A stretch of 64,000 nt of DNA from positions 615,001-679,000 of the forward strand of contig CAJNDS010002557.1 of assembly GCA_905221605.1 (NCBI GenBank), written 5' to 3'. Shown here piece after piece: positions 1-11,519 of the stretch. The position numbers and the translations under genes are program-made. The notes beneath the pieces are model-generated. The model searched no databases. It saw nothing but the letters and a program-made list of their open reading frames with translations, and had not been told where the DNA came from. Position 1 is the stretch's first letter. Every line of letters begins with the position of its first letter. Origin of the DNA: Symbiodinium natans (Eukaryota; Sar; Dinophyceae; Suessiales; Symbiodiniaceae).

Positions 1-60
1 TTAAACCCTAAACCCTAAACCCTAGGCTCTAAACCCTAAATCCAAAACCCTAAAATCCTA
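1..60 (-). repeat. CCCTAAA telomeric-type array
   Basis: Imperfect CCCTAAA units open the window. This is one of about fifty C-rich arrays; others of note are at 848-925, 1621-1775, 2481-2580, 3018-3102, 6967-7086, 8000-8112, 9855-9975, 11127-11205, 13255-13375, 20205-20299, 26560-26665, 37193-37266 and 41548-41606. They alternate with TTTAGGG arrays and are interstitial, since gene exons lie between them. Confidence 0.95.
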
Positions 61-180
61 AAGAGGTTAAGGGCTTCCTAGGGTCACAGGGCTTGCGCGG
101 AGTATCGTGATTGTGCCTTAGATGTTCAGAGGCGAGCAATGAACACCAAGCTCAAGGTACACTTTGAAATGCTGCACATG

Positions 181-265
181 GGTTTTGGGTTTAGGGATTC
201 ATTATGGTTTAGGGTTTTGGGTTTTGGGTTTTGGGTTTAGGGTTTTGGGTTTGGGTTTAGGGTTG
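181..265 (+). repeat. TTTAGGG/TTTTGGG telomeric-type array
   Basis: Mixed TTTAGGG and TTTTGGG units. Other G-rich arrays lie at 985-1165, 5476-5640, 6470-6530, 7800-7862, 8213-8280, 13935-14035, 14850-14925, 22525-22700, 23217-23305, 24385-24475, 29523-29590, 33540-33590, 35440-35515, 40460-40525, 42505-42570, 43366-43460 and 62195-62290. The short ORF read through this stretch is repeat translation. Confidence 0.9.
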
Positions 266-1795
266 TACGCGAAGTTCGAGCGGAGTGATCGGGCGTTTCT
301 TTTCTGTCAGCCTTCTTCCATTGGCCGGATACAGACTTTGCACGGACGACGTGTGGGCTTTTGACATTGAGGGTTTCTTCCACAAGAGGAAGTGTCACAA
401 CCTCGTCAGCCATTTGCGTCACTAAGGCATGGAAGCTGATCTAACAAAAAGCGCCCTTCTTCTTCTACCAGCGGAGGAGTAGGGCTCATCTTGTGGCTGG
501 GTTTGTCGAGACTTTGCAGCGAAGGCGAGGATTCCACTTTATGAGCCTCTTCGAATTAGCTAGGAAGGAAGAATGCACACAAAACCCAAAACCCAAAACC
601 CAAAACCCTAAACCCAAAACCCTAAACCCTAAGCCCTAAACCCTAAACCCTCGTAGGTTTGGGGGCCTAGAGTTTAGGTTTTCTAGGGGCTCTTGGGCAC
701 TTGGAGAACGCAAGCGGACTGCTAGGGTTTTGCTTTTAGGCATCATCGTCCACACGCAGTTCATCCCAGTATGAAATCATGACATGCTGCCGCCCACAGA
801 GATAAGAAAAAGTCGGCTGGGTGCAGTCGGGCTTGAGTCCATTCACCCTGAGCCCTAAACCCTAAACCCTAAACCCTAAACCCTAAACCCTAAACCCTAA
901 ACCCTAAACCCTAAACCCTAAATCCCAAGGGAGCCAAGGGTGCAATCAGTATGCTTAGGGGCTTGGGGTGATCAGCTTTAGGGTTCGGGCGCTTGGGGCT
1001 TGGGGCTTTGGGGCTTTGGGGCTTTGGGGCTTTGGGGCTTTGGGTTTTGGGTTTTGGGTTTTGGGTTTACTTAGGGTTTAGGGTTTAGGGTTTCGGGTTT
1101 AGGGTTGAGGGTTGAGGGTGTAGGGTGTAGGGTGTAGGGTTTAGGGTTTAGGGTTTAGGGTTTAGGAGCCACTAACCCCTGTAGCTTCCAGCCTAAACCC
1201 CTACACGCTGAACCTTATCAACCCGAAAGACCCTAATCCCCTGCCCCCTACGTTAGTTCTTCCCTGAAGCTCGTAATGGTTATGATCCGCCGGCCAAACC
1301 TTTCACTTCCTAAACCTTGCATCCCTAACCCCTCACACAAGTCTCAGCCCCCAAAGCCCTCAAGCCCAACCCACCAACTGGAAAACCCAAATAGCACGAA
1401 GCCCTGAACCCTGAAGTCATTTATAGCTCTAAAGCCCTACGGCCCTGGAATCCTAAGATCCTAAAACCGTAAAACCCTAAAGCCCTACACCCATAAACTC
1501 TGATTCTCCATACCCTAAAACCCCAAGCGCTAAAACACTAAACCGCCAAACGCCGAAAACCTGAAACCCCCCAACTCCAAAAAACTCCCAAAAACCCCAA
1601 AACCCCCGAAACCTTAAAACCTAAAACCCTTAAACCCTGCACCCTAAACCCGAAACCCGAAACCCGAAACCCGAAACCCGAAACCCGAAACCCTAAACCC
1701 TAAACCCTAAACCCTAAACCCTAAACCCTAAACCCTAAACCCTAAACCCTAAACCCTAAACCCTAAACCCTAAACGCCCAAGCCGTCCCCAACAG
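265..1795. other. Array-rich stretch with no exon I can support
   Basis: Unique segments (265-580, 660-845, 925-985, 1190-1620) alternate with telomeric arrays. The 1190-1620 part is degenerate C-rich repeat (CCCTAAA-like units with many substitutions), as if an old array were decaying. I saw no exon-like reading frame with convincing codon choice. Confidence 0.5.
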
Positions 1796-1861
1796 CCATC
1801 TGGCCCCGATCGCGGGTGTTTGGGGCATGGCCCCCGTACAGGACGACTGGGACGGAAGTGG
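1796..1861 (+). CDS. Unassigned exon-like island
   Basis: Unique G+C-rich segment between a CCCTAAA array upstream and a TTTAGGG-type array downstream, the arrangement that marks exons in the rest of the window. It follows an AG (aacag) and runs straight into GTTTAGG, which would give a GT donor. One open frame contains APIAGVWGMAPVQDDWDGS, but the other frames are also open, so frame and product are uncertain. Confidence 0.35.
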
Positions 1862-2156
1862 GTTTAGGTTTTAGGGTTTAGGGTTTAGGGTTAACAAAAG
1901 ATATCTTAGACACCGAAAACCTGAATCCATAAGGAAACCCCAAATTCTCTACCCCCCAGACCCTACACCTAAACCATACGACCCCTAGAGTCTACATCCT
2001 ACACTCACCCTTCGGGTTTAGCGTCGTTTAGGGTGAGAAGTAGCAAGCAGCTAAGCCCTAAGCCCAAACCCTTCTTTCTTTTTCGAAACCCTAAACCCTG
2101 AAGCCCTGAACCCTGAACCCTGAACCCTCAACCCTGAACCCTATAAACCCTGACCC

Positions 2157-2249
2157 TTGGGATGTTCACCCTTATACTAACAGTCCTTAATAGGGATTAG
2201 GTACTGAAATCCCATTAAGGACTGTTAGTATTAGGGTGATCATCCCAAC
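2157..2249 (+). repeat. MITE-like hairpin, family A copy 1
   Basis: Near-perfect palindrome: TTGGGATGTTCACCCTTATA then CTAACAGTCCTTAATAGGG, and on the other arm GGACTGTTAGTATTAGGGTGATCATCCCAA. About 93 bp. The same ends recur at seven other places in the window. Confidence 0.85.
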
Positions 2250-2682
2250 CTGAACCCGATTAACCCAAGAAACCCTGGAGCCTAAACCCAAGCGGCTTCG
2301 GGTCAAAGCCCTTCAGGCCTTTCGCAGTGTCTTCTGGCCCTGAACCCCAAACACCAAACGCAAAACCCGAAGGATTAGAGTCTAGGGGTCGTATGGTTTA
2401 GGTGTAGGGTCTGGGGGGTAGAGAGTTTGGGGTTTCCTTATGGATTCAGGTTTTCGGGGTCTCAGATTTCTTTTGTTAACCCTAAACCCCAAACCCTAAA
2501 CCCTAAACCCTAAACCCTATACCCTATACCCTATACCCTCAACCCTAAACCCTAAACCCTAAACCCTAAACCCTAAACCAGGTTATTTCGGGGCTCCATG
2601 GAACCCTGACTGAGCCCCAAGAGCCCGCACAACTCGAAACCTCAGAAAGAAGCTTCAACCCCCACCCAGCCCTCTCACACAG

Positions 2683-2860
2683 GGGTTTAGGGTTTAGGGT
2701 TAGGGTTTAGGGTTTAAGGTTTAGGGTTTAGGGTTTAGGGTTTAGGGTTTAGGGTTTAGGGTTTAGGGTTTAGGGTTTAGGGTTTAGGGTTTAGGGTCTA
2801 GGGTCTAGGGTTTAGGGTTTAGGGTTTAGGGTTTAGGGTTTAGGGTTTAGGGTTTAGGGT
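2683..2860 (+). repeat. Long TTTAGGG array
   Basis: About 25 nearly uninterrupted TTTAGGG units with one AAGG and two TCTAGGG variants. It lies immediately upstream of an exon-like island and downstream of a CCCTAAA array at 2481-2580. Confidence 0.95.
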
Positions 2861-2867
2861 CTCGGAG

Positions 2868-2943
2868 GTGCGGCCGAGTCATGCCGAAGAAGAAAGCCGG
2901 GGCCACAAGTTCATGACCCTTATGCAGCGCTTGGGGAGTTCGG
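2868..2943 (+). CDS. Unassigned exon-like island
   Basis: Follows an AG (ctcggag) and ends at a possible GT donor (gtgccgg). The open frame contains PSHAEEESRGHKFMTLMQRL, a mixed charged and hydrophobic composition unlike the repeats around it. Another frame gives VMPKKKAG, which loosely recalls the lyase MPQKK loop, but the rest does not fit. Product not recognised. Confidence 0.45.
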
Positions 2944-3419
2944 GTGCCGGGCTTGCGGGCTTCATGAGCCACTTCAGTATAAACCGTGTATATAAGCCCC
3001 ATCAGCTCTCACCCCTATGCCCTAAACCCTAAACCCTAAACCCTAAACCCTAAACCCTAAACCCTAAACCCTAAACCCTAAACCCTAAACCCTAAACCCT
3101 ATAAGCCCTAACCTCTCTACACCTTCAATCCTAAGCCCTTCATAAACCACAAACCCTCGACCCTGCACCCTGACCCGGGACTTCCCACCCTTTGTTTCGG
3201 CGGTTGCGCATGTTCGTATGGGGAAGTGGACGCCTCTTCCCCCCAACACTCAGACCGTATGCCTCCATGGACTCTTGTTTCTGAATTGCCCTATGGCCGA
3301 AAGGCCATGCTATGTAAGGTTTCGTTTGGGAATGTTCCCTAAACCCGGACAGCTAGAAGAATTGTTGCGAAGGCAACCAACCCGGAGCTGCGCGCCCAGT
3401 ACTAGGGGTAGAGACTGAA

Positions 3420-4200
3420 TATCCTCGGGCATGCAGTTACTATACAGTGGCTCCAGGCCCACGCCTAATTAATGCAAAATGGACCCCCACGTACTTAGTC
3501 TGTAACATTATCTTTTTTGGGCCCGGGGCCCCCGAAGATAGTTTCGACGGCCATTCATTTGACTGGCTTGGTTTCCAAAGCCTCTGAAGAAACGAAGAAA
3601 ACACGGCACCTGACCTGAAGCCATTCATATCCAGCCAAGAAAGAGTGGGGAGAGCAGACTGAGAGCAGACTGAGAGCAGGGAGAGTGCAGGGAGAGTGCA
3701 GGGAGAGTGTAGGGGGAGTGAAGAAAGTGACCACCTTGGATTCAACACTGATTTCATCCTTTCTCTTGTGGTTAGGCCCCCCCCCCCCTTCGATTTGCAT
3801 TTTTTCGGGTGGTTCCGGGGACCCGGAAATGTAAAATCGAGGCCCCCCCATGCAAAACACGTGGGGCGTCGGGGTGTGGCTCCTACATGAAACTTAGAAT
3901 TTACACTTCACATGCCTAACCCGAAGAGCCAGAGATACCAAAGCATTCACCCCCCGTGCGCCATCCCCTTGCTCAGGCTGGCGTCTCCCTGCCGCCCATG
4001 ACCTCCATGTCACCCCGGCGTGGCGTGGAGGCACATCCACGTAATTGGCCCCTTAAGGGTCCAGATACGCCCTCAAAGAGAATAGATGGGTCCCGGAGTT
4101 GCTCCATCATCTGTCCTGGCTTTACGTGTCCTTTATATAGGGCGTTCATCGACATGCTTGGGGGTGAGTCGGGCTTTGGATGCGTGCGTCCTGTCTGGCT
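3420..4200. other. Unique sequence without a clear gene
   Basis: No telomeric arrays. It contains a short tandem run of AGAGCAGACTG and AGGGAGAGTGC units (3652-3722) and polypurine/polypyrimidine tracts. ORFs of 89-105 codons occur on both strands, overlap each other and show no domain I recognise. Confidence 0.4.
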
Positions 4201-5319
4201 AAGAGGTTCAGGGTTTAGGGTTTAGGGTTGAGGGTTTAGGGTTTAGGGTTTGGGGCACTTCATGGTTCAAGCCTGCCCCCGAAGCCCGAAAGACGATCTC
4301 GAGCATGAGCGCCCCTGCACAATCACAAGTTCGGGTTGGTAAGCAGTATGCTTTGAACACAAGTAGAACCCTAAACTACTCAACCCGTGAACGCCCTGAA
4401 CGTGCTGTTGGGCCGGAGCCCTGAACCCCAAACCCTAAACCTTCAACCCTAAACCCTAAACATTCCGAAAGCCCAACGAAAGTAGACGTAATGTTGACCA
4501 TCGCCCGCCGTATGTCTCAAAAGTGATGTTGGCAGAAACAACTCTCCTAGAAACCATGAGCCTTTGATATTGATACAAGCAGTGGAGCCACATATTCCGC
4601 TCTTCTTTCTCACGGGTTAGTTCTCCAAGTTCTGGACTTGTTTTTGGGATACCCGTCCCAACAAATACAACATCAACTCATCGACCAACTAGCGGCTGCT
4701 TCCTTCCCCTTTGTTGTAAGTACTTCCTCGGAGGGTTTAGGGTTTAGGGTTTAGTGTTTAGGTTTTAGGGCTTAGGCTTGAAAACCCTGAGCCCGTTTAC
4801 TGTGCCTGGTACAGGGGTTCCAGCTACAGAAATCCCACAGCGTAAAGGTTTCCCCTGTACCTCTTGAGAACTACCCAAGTCAGTAGGTTCGAGGGTTGAG
4901 GGCTTGCAGCCGCGCAGCGGCAGGAATGACCATGTGGAAATGGCGCCCCAGTTCAATCAGGAGGTTCTAGTTTTTGTGTCGGGTTGCGGGCTTAAGCTCG
5001 AAAGCCCCACCCGGCCTCCAAAGCCGGCCGAGGAACCTTTCGGGGGGGAATGCACCAGCCCCTGCACCTGGCGTGCCGAGCACGCTGCAAGAACTGCTCT
5101 CTAGAAGCTTGCACATCACCTCCAGGCCACGGTGTGAATGGCTGGCAAGGGCAGTCTTGGGGTGATGGTGGCGGAGGGTGCGCGGCACATGGTGCGCGGC
5201 ACGTGGGTCGATGATAACAAGGCCGAAGAATCCAGAAAATCCATCTTTGAATTTTGAATTTTATCCACGCAGGCCATAAGGGCCTGAACCAGCCAACAGG
5301 CCCACACAACTACTTTTTG

Positions 5320-5425
5320 CTTAAGAAGCCCCCCCCAAAGAAAAATGAAGATCCCTATACTGCCCTTATAAGGAGGATTGTTGTTGATTTTTTGGGGGGT
5401 TCATAAGCAATTCGTAGGCAAAGGG
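5320..5425 (+). repeat. MITE-like hairpin, family C copy 1
   Basis: Arms AAGCCCCCCCCAAAGAAAAA and TTTTTTGGGGGGTTCATAAG enclose a core like ATCCCTATACTGCCCTTATA. Related copies are at about 28,433, 38,430 and 50,160. Confidence 0.7.
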
Positions 5426-6065
5426 CCTCCAGGGGGCCTTTTTCAGGGGGTCTCCAACAAGCCGGCTAATTCTTAGGTTTAGGGTTTAGGGTTTAGGGTT
5501 TAGGGTTTAGGGTTTAGGGTTTAGGGTTTAGGGTTAGGGTTTAGGGTTTAGGGGTTAGGGGTTAGGGTTTAGGGTCTAGGATTTAGGGTTTAGGGTTTAG
5601 GGTTTAGGTTTACTGTTTATTGTTTTGGGTTTAGGGTTTAGGGCCTGAGAAGCCTCTTGGCAAGGCTGCGGAGGCGGCGATGCCAACTACTTCGGCGAGG
5701 CTTGGGGCTTTCAGGGGTTTCGGGTTCAGGGTTTAGGGTTTAGGGTTTAGGGTTTAGGATTTAGGGTTTAGGGTTTAGGGTTTAGGGATGGAGTGTGAGC
5801 TACATTGGGCTTATACTAGTTGATGAGCTGGGCCCATACTGGTTGATGAGCTGGCAGAAGGAGCCACCTTGCTCCCTATGTTACTCAGGGGTGTAGGGTT
5901 TAGGGTTTAGGGTTTAGGGTTTTCAGGTCCAGGGTTTCAAGCTGACGCCTTCATGTAGGGAGAGAGGTGCTGAGGTCTGGGGGTTGGGACTACCTTTCCT
6001 CAAACTGCTGTGGCCTGACAATAGCTTCCACGCAGCCCTCTTACCTCAAGAAAATCTTACGTAAA

Positions 6066-6133
6066 TTAGGGGTACCTTATTGGGGTCCTATTTGGGGGGT
6101 CTATATTCGGGGTCCCTTATTTTCGCAACCGCC
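6066..6133 (+). repeat. Short dispersed element, family D copy 1
   Basis: Contains GGGGTACCTTATTGGGGTCC and CGGGGTCCCTTATTTTCG, the diagnostic phrases of family D. Other copies cluster at 44.6-46.0 kb. Confidence 0.6.
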
Positions 6134-6202
6134 CAAAAAAAGGCAAGGTATGTCAGAGGGAAGTATACGGCAAGTAAGGCTGTACAAGGCTGAGGGCCTC
6201 AG

Positions 6203-6269
6203 GCATGCTCTCGGTGGCCCGAGGAATCCGTTCGAGCACGACGTGTCGGCGGATCTCTTTTCCTACAAG
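6203..6269 (+). CDS. Unassigned exon-like island
   Basis: Bounded by CAG|GC on the left and AAG|GCACCC on the right, so a GC donor is possible. The frame reads ALGGPRNPFEHDVSADLFSY, which looks coding. It sits before a CCCTAAA array. Not recognised. Confidence 0.5.
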
Positions 6270-7095
6270 GCACCCTAACCCTAAACCCTAAACCCCAAAC
6301 CCTAAAAGAAGCCCTGTAAGCCCAAGAAGCCCAAACCCCGCAACCTTAGAAGAGTTTGAGGGTCCCAGTCTTCACATGACCCACACCTTGCCAACTGACC
6401 GCTTCATGACCGGGTTCGCAGTCGCCCCAGGCAGGTGCTAGAATCATGTGGGATGCTGGGCTTGGGTTTCGGGTTTAGGGTTTAGGGTTTAGGGTTTAGG
6501 GTTTAGGGTTTAGGGTTTAGGGTTTAGGGTTTCCCTGGGTTTTGGGCCTCTCAAGGTCCAGACGGCCTCTAAGGCTTCCAGATCTTCTGGGGTCTCCGTG
6601 GTTCCCTGGGAAGTTTCCAAGCGTCGCTTCCCCAATCTCCGAAGATCTGAAGATGCTTCATGCTCCTAAGCCACCCTAAGCCCTAAGCCCTAAGCCCTAA
6701 GCCCTAAGCCCTAAGCCCTAAACCCCAAACCCTAAACCCTAAACCCTCTCCGGCGCCCTACCCCTGTTGATAGCAGGACTGACGTGACCCCCAGATTTCC
6801 CATTCCAGCGGCTGGTCAACCCCATCTTAGGGTTTGGAGTTTTAGGGTTTAGGGTTTAGATCGAAAGTCTCGCAACGGGATCAACCATCCTAGGCTGCAC
6901 GTCTTGCGTTGAAGTCATGTACTGCCCTCCGCCGCAAAAGAAAACCTTGATCAACATCCCTTGGCCCGTCACCCTAAACCCTAAACCCTAAACCCTAAAC
7001 TCGAAACCCTAAACCCTAAACCCTAAACCCTAAACCCTAAACCCTAAAACCCTAAACCCTAAACCCTAAACCCTAAACCCTAAACCCACTGGAAG

Positions 7096-7156
7096 GACGA
7101 TTGGTCCATCCAAGCGCCGGAGGAGATCATCCAGGAAGCGAAGCGAAGCGTGCAAG
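7096..7156 (+). CDS. Unassigned exon-like island
   Basis: After a CCCTAAA array and GGAAG acceptor the frame reads DDWSIQAPEEIIQEAKRSVQ and stops at CAAG|GTTCCTCGGG, a standard GT donor. The EEIIQEAKRSV part looks helical. Not recognised. Confidence 0.55.
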
Positions 7157-7546
7157 GTTCCTCGGGTAAAGAGAAGCATCATGAAGGATCCACCTACCAA
7201 ACAAACCCTAAACCCTAAACCCTAAACCCTAAACCCTAAACCCTAAACGCTAAACCCTAAACCCTAAACCCTAAACCCTAAACCCTAAACCCTAAACCCC
7301 TAAACCCTAAACCCCAAATCATGAAGGCTAGGCAGCCCAGTGGTACCCTTTACCCTTTTTTTTTGCTCCGGGTTCCCTCATCAAGTAACCACAACCAAAA
7401 AAGGGCCATCTACCAAATCCTAAATCCTAGAGCCCCCAGAAGCCCAAAGAAACCCTAAATCCCCTGGCAAGTAGCCCCTGATGAGAATCCTGAACGGCGA
7501 GGGCATGTTGGGCATCGGAGAGAGCACTTCTCGGGTCAAAGCGCTG

Positions 7547-7663
7547 TAATATAGGGGTCGGAATAATTACTAGTAACATTCCCTTATGGTCCCTTTATAT
7601 TAACACTAGAATAACCCCCAAAACCCTATTCTAACTCTTCAGGCTATTATAGCAACAGGGTTC
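7547..7663 (+). repeat. MITE-like element, family B copy 1
   Basis: Begins TAATATAGGGGTCGGAATAA, contains ATTCCCTTATGGTCCCTTTA and ACCCTATTCTAAC, and ends in a CTATTATAG end that mirrors the start. The CAGGCTATTATAGCAACAGGG end is duplicated. Confidence 0.75.
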
Positions 7664-8140
7664 AGGCTATTATAGCAACAGGGTTTAGGGCTTAGGATCA
7701 GGCCAGGCCTCACACCTACGCAACAGCTTGAATCCTAAGCCCTATGCCTTTACGAAGTCAAGCCCCTCAAGCCCCTTGAGCCTACACTCCTTGTGCCCGT
7801 AGGGTTTAGGGTTTAGGGTTTAGGGTTTAGGGCTGAGGGTTGAGGGTTGAGGGTTGAGGGTTGCCCTCACACCCCCAAACCTCGACCCCCAAGCCCCAAA
7901 CACCTAGACCCTAAACCCTATGCCCCTTTATCTCTAGACCCCATGAAGCCTCAAAACCCAAACCCCTAAGCCCTTGCGACCTCAACCCTCACACCTCAAC
8001 CCTCAACCCTAAACCCTAAACCAACCCTAAACCCTAAACCCTAAACCCTAAACCCTAAACCCTAAACCCTAAACCCTAAACCCTAAACCCTAAACCCTAA
8101 ACCCTAAACCCCAATCAACCCTAAAGCCCTTAGGCCGTAG

Positions 8141-8210
8141 ACCCGGCCGAGCTGACGACGTCGATGCTCTTCTCAAGACAAAGCCTTGGGGAAAAGAGGA
8201 CCCCGAGTGA
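8141..8210 (+). CDS. Unassigned exon-like island
   Basis: Between CCCTAAA (8000-8112) and TTTAGGG (8213-8280) arrays, after a TAG acceptor. The best frame contains RADDVDALLKTKPWGKEDPE; a second frame is also open. Not recognised. Confidence 0.45.
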
Positions 8211-9338
8211 AGTTTAGGGTTTAGGGTTTAGGGTTTAGGGTTTAAGGTTTAGGGTTTAGGGTTTAGGGTTTGAGGGGCTTAGGGCTTGAGGGTCTTCAGT
8301 GGGTTTCTGCATTTTTGTACTGTTTTGGGGGTCCGTCTTTAGGGGTTTGGAGGTTTGGGACTCCCGGCTTCCGGGTTTCAGGATTCTATTGGGCGTTAGG
8401 CTTTTCGGGCGGTTTAGGGTTTAGGGTTTAGGGTTTAGGGTTTAGGGTTTAGGGGTTGACTGCTGACGACTTGTAGGGTTTACCAGAGCCTAGGGTTGAG
8501 GGTTGTTTGAGGGTCTAGGGCTCTTGGGGCTTTAGGCTTTAGGGTCTAGGGCGGCTTCTAGGGGGCTTTAGGGTCGAGGGCGGCTTCCAGGGGGCTTTGA
8601 GCCGCTTCGAGCTTCAGGGTTTCCTTGGTCTCTTTAAACCCCTTGAACCCTAGTCCCAAAAACCCGAAACCCTAAATCCTAAACCCTAAACCCCGAACCC
8701 CACACCGAACACAACAGTGGCAACTTCAGGGGCGCAGATCGGTGTTCGAGGTTTGACTTTCTGCATAGCCAGGGCCCCCAACTCGGAACGGGAGTGGGCC
8801 CTTATTTCCTTCTTTTAGGGTTGGGGTTCCCTTACAGTCCCCTTCAAACTAAAAAGGGTATCCTTTTTTTGCTTTTCTAGGTTACTGATGTGTCAAGTGA
8901 AGGATGTAGGGCTTTGGCGGCCCTTTCTCGGTTAGGGCGTTTTGGCTTCTATGGGGGGGTCGGGTTTAGAGGTCTTGGATCTATGATTTTTGAGACGCAG
9001 GGGGTAGGGATTCTGGGGTGCACGGGTTCAGACATCAGTTCCCCTTTGAAAGCCCCATCCCAGGTTGCTAGAAACGAGCCCAGTCTGAAAATGCTCCTGT
9101 AGCGTTTCGGGTTTAAGGTTTAGGGCTTAGGGCTTAGGGCTTGGGGTTTAGGTTCTGTGAGGCTGGGATTCTGATTCTTCTGGCCAGAATCCTCAGGGCC
9201 GAAAAACCCTGCCTCCCAACCCCCAAGCTGCAGCGCTTTGGGTTTTCCGTTGCAGAATCCCTAAACCCTAAACTCTAAACCCTAAACCCTAAACCCTAAA
9301 CCCTAAACCTTAAACCCCACACCGAACACAAAAAGCAG

Positions 9339-9435
9339 GATCCATCAGAAAAAGGCTACCACATCATCTTACCGGACAACCGGGTGGTGTCGGTGGGGCG
9401 CCTCAGTCGATTCTCTGGCTCTGCGACATTCCGAG
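9339..9435 (+). CDS. Unassigned exon-like island
   Basis: CAG acceptor, a 97-nt open segment, then TTCCGAG|GTTCGG with a GT donor. The translation includes EKGYHIILPDNRVVSVGRLS. The pattern GYxIxLPxxRVV loosely resembles a segment of Copia-type retrotransposon polyproteins, but a cellular exon is equally possible. Confidence 0.5.
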
Positions 9436-9768
9436 GTTCGGTGTTGAGTGGTATACCAAACCCTAAACCTGAAACCGTAGGGTTTAGGGTTTAGGGTTTA
9501 GGGTTTCGGGTTTGTGGTTCTAGCCCTGAACCATAGTCCCGAAGCGCCAACCCTAGACTCCCTGAGCAGCCACATGTCTTTATTATGGGGAGTCGGGAAG
9601 TACCCCAAGACTCTTTTCCGGTCAGCGCATCCCAAGAAGCGCACCTAAACCCTAAACCCCAAACCCCAGACCCTAAACCGTAAACCCTAAACCCTAAACC
9701 CGAAACCCTAAACCCTAAACCCTAACACCTGAACCCTAAACCCTTAGCCCCCTTAGCCCTTCCAGTAG

Positions 9769-9852
9769 GTGGAGAACCAGCTCAACCGCCGATTGCGCGA
9801 AGAGCTTCTGGGACCCGAGCTGCCCTCAGCTGCCTCAGATTTTGCCTGGCAG
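9769..9852 (+). CDS. Unassigned exon-like island
   Basis: Exactly 28 codons between a TAG acceptor and a CAG|GTTACC donor. The translation contains NQLNRRLREELLGPELPSAA, then SDFAWQ. It has charged helical character, and CCCTAAA arrays lie on both sides. Not recognised. Confidence 0.55.
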
Positions 9853-10079
9853 GTTACCCTAAACCCTAAACCCTAAACCCTAAACCCTGAACCCTGAACC
9901 CTGAACCCTGACCCCTGAACCCTGAACCCTACACCCTAAACCCTAAACCCTGAACCCTGAACCCTGAACCCTAAACCCTAGCCTGCAAGAGTGGTAAATC
10001 TGAGCACAAGGTTGAAGGCTTTTCGTTGCTTGATCCTGGTAGGCTGAAGAGGTGAGTCTTTGAACAGCGTGTTTCGGGT

Positions 10080-10210
10080 CTAGGGTTTAGGGGTTTAGGG
10101 GTTTAGGGGTTTAGGGGTTTAGGGGTTTAGGGTTTAGGGGTTTAGGGGTTTAGGGGTTTAGGGGTTTAGGGGTTTAGGGGTTTAGGGGTTTAGGGTTGAG
10201 GGTTTAGGGT
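10080..10210 (+). repeat. TTTAGGGG (8-mer) array
   Basis: A local variant with four G: about 14 units of TTTAGGGG. The same variant is amplified at 13,490-13,560 and 35,165-35,260. Confidence 0.95.
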
Positions 10211-10676
10211 TTTGGGTTTTTGGGTGGAGGGAAGCAAAGACAAGAAGAAAGGGGATGTGGAGATGGACAACTACAACACCTCAATGTCAAGCAGTTGCTC
10301 AGGTCTGTTCATGTGTGTGAGAGCAATTATGGCCCCCTGAATCTGAGCAGAGGAAACCTTCGAAGAGATTTGACAGCCATTCCCGGTGTCGGCGCAGAAA
10401 CTTCACTCCGTAAGCTCGCCAGGCTCGCCTAGCACATAGGTTAGAAACCCTAACCCTAAACCCTAAACCCTAAACCCTAAACCCTAAACCCTAAACCCTA
10501 AACCCTAAACCCTACACCCTAAGAGGATCCCAAAGGTGACGGAGGACGGTATCACGCAGGTTCTTGGAGGGCTGGGGGTTGATCTGAGTCATGGGCGATT
10601 GCTCTTTTCGGTGAGAGTACCCTCCTTCTAAGTTGCAGGTAGCCAAGGGCCCACGGCACGCATCAACCTCAGTATG

Positions 10677-10798
10677 TTGGGATGTTCCCCTCCCCCCCCC
10701 CCCCACACTAATATGACTGTCCTGAATAGGGATTAGAATGGGAGGTACTGTAATCCCTATGAAGGAGCTGTTAGTGTTATGAGGGGAAACATCCCAAA
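10677..10798 (+). repeat. MITE-like hairpin, family A copy 2
   Basis: Starts TTGGGATGTTCCCCTCCCCC and ends GGGGAAACATCCCAA. The inner arms are a degraded GACTGTCCTGAATAGGG and ATCCCTATGAAGGAGCTGTT. A C-run has expanded inside the left arm. Confidence 0.8.
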
Positions 10799-11221
10799 CA
10801 GTATGAGTGGTTCAGTCTTTCTGTGGGGGGAAAGAGCAAGATGGACCCTAAGCCTTTCCCTCAGCAAGGAACTCCCTAAACCTCCCTAAGCTCCGTAAAC
10901 TCCCTAAACTCCTAAACTCCCTAAACCCAAAAACTCCCTAATCCAAGCCCCAGCACTGTTTGATCAGTGCTCTGACGATCCGAGATCCGGTGAAGGCTTG
11001 CCCACGTGGGGTGGGCACGGATCCCGGCGTGCGTGACTACATCGCGCTGGAGGAGGGAGCACGCGACGTGGCGAACAACATTCAAGTCAGAGCGCGGAGA
11101 AAAAATCGCGCGGTTGGATGCCAACAGCCCTAAACCCTAAACCCTAAACCCTAAACCCTAAACCCTAAACCCTAAACCCTAAACCCTAAACCCTAAACCC
11201 TAAAGGGGAGGGCCACGGAAG

Positions 11222-11333
11222 GATCGGAGTTGGCTGCAGCTCTGGTCGTCACAGATCCGTGGCGACTGTGGAAGTTGCTGCGGCCGAACTGCGTCGGCCA
11301 CTCATCCTGCAGTCGTTGCATGAAGAACCGGAA
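11222..11333 (+). CDS. Exon with RapZ C-terminal-like GCSSGRHRSV motif
   Basis: After GGAAG the frame reads IGVGCSSGRHRSVATVEVAA and continues AELRRPLILQSLHEEPE, ending at GAA|GCCCG, a possible GC donor. The bacterial RapZ/YvcJ family has a closely similar GCTGGxHRSV motif in its C-terminal domain; that family comparison is from memory. Other frames are partly open (one gives ALVVTDPWRLWKLLRPN), but the GRHRSV match and helix-like continuation favour this one. Flanked by CCCTAAA arrays on both sides. Confidence 0.5.
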
Positions 11334-11519
11334 GCCCGAAACCCTAAACCCTTAACCCTAAACCCTAACCCTAAACCCTAAACCCTAAACCCTAAACCCT
11401 AAACCCTAAACTGCAGGCCAGTTCCTCATATCTCCCCTGGCCCTTCCCAGGCAGCGCCCGAGCCTCGCTCCCACGAGGCGAAGGACAAGATGAAGGCTGC
11501 GGCTTCAGGGGGCCTTTAA

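Noticed and set aside
1-60. A true chromosome end at the left edge
   Set aside because: The first array is short and imperfect and no different from dozens of internal ones, so it is not evidence of a telomere.
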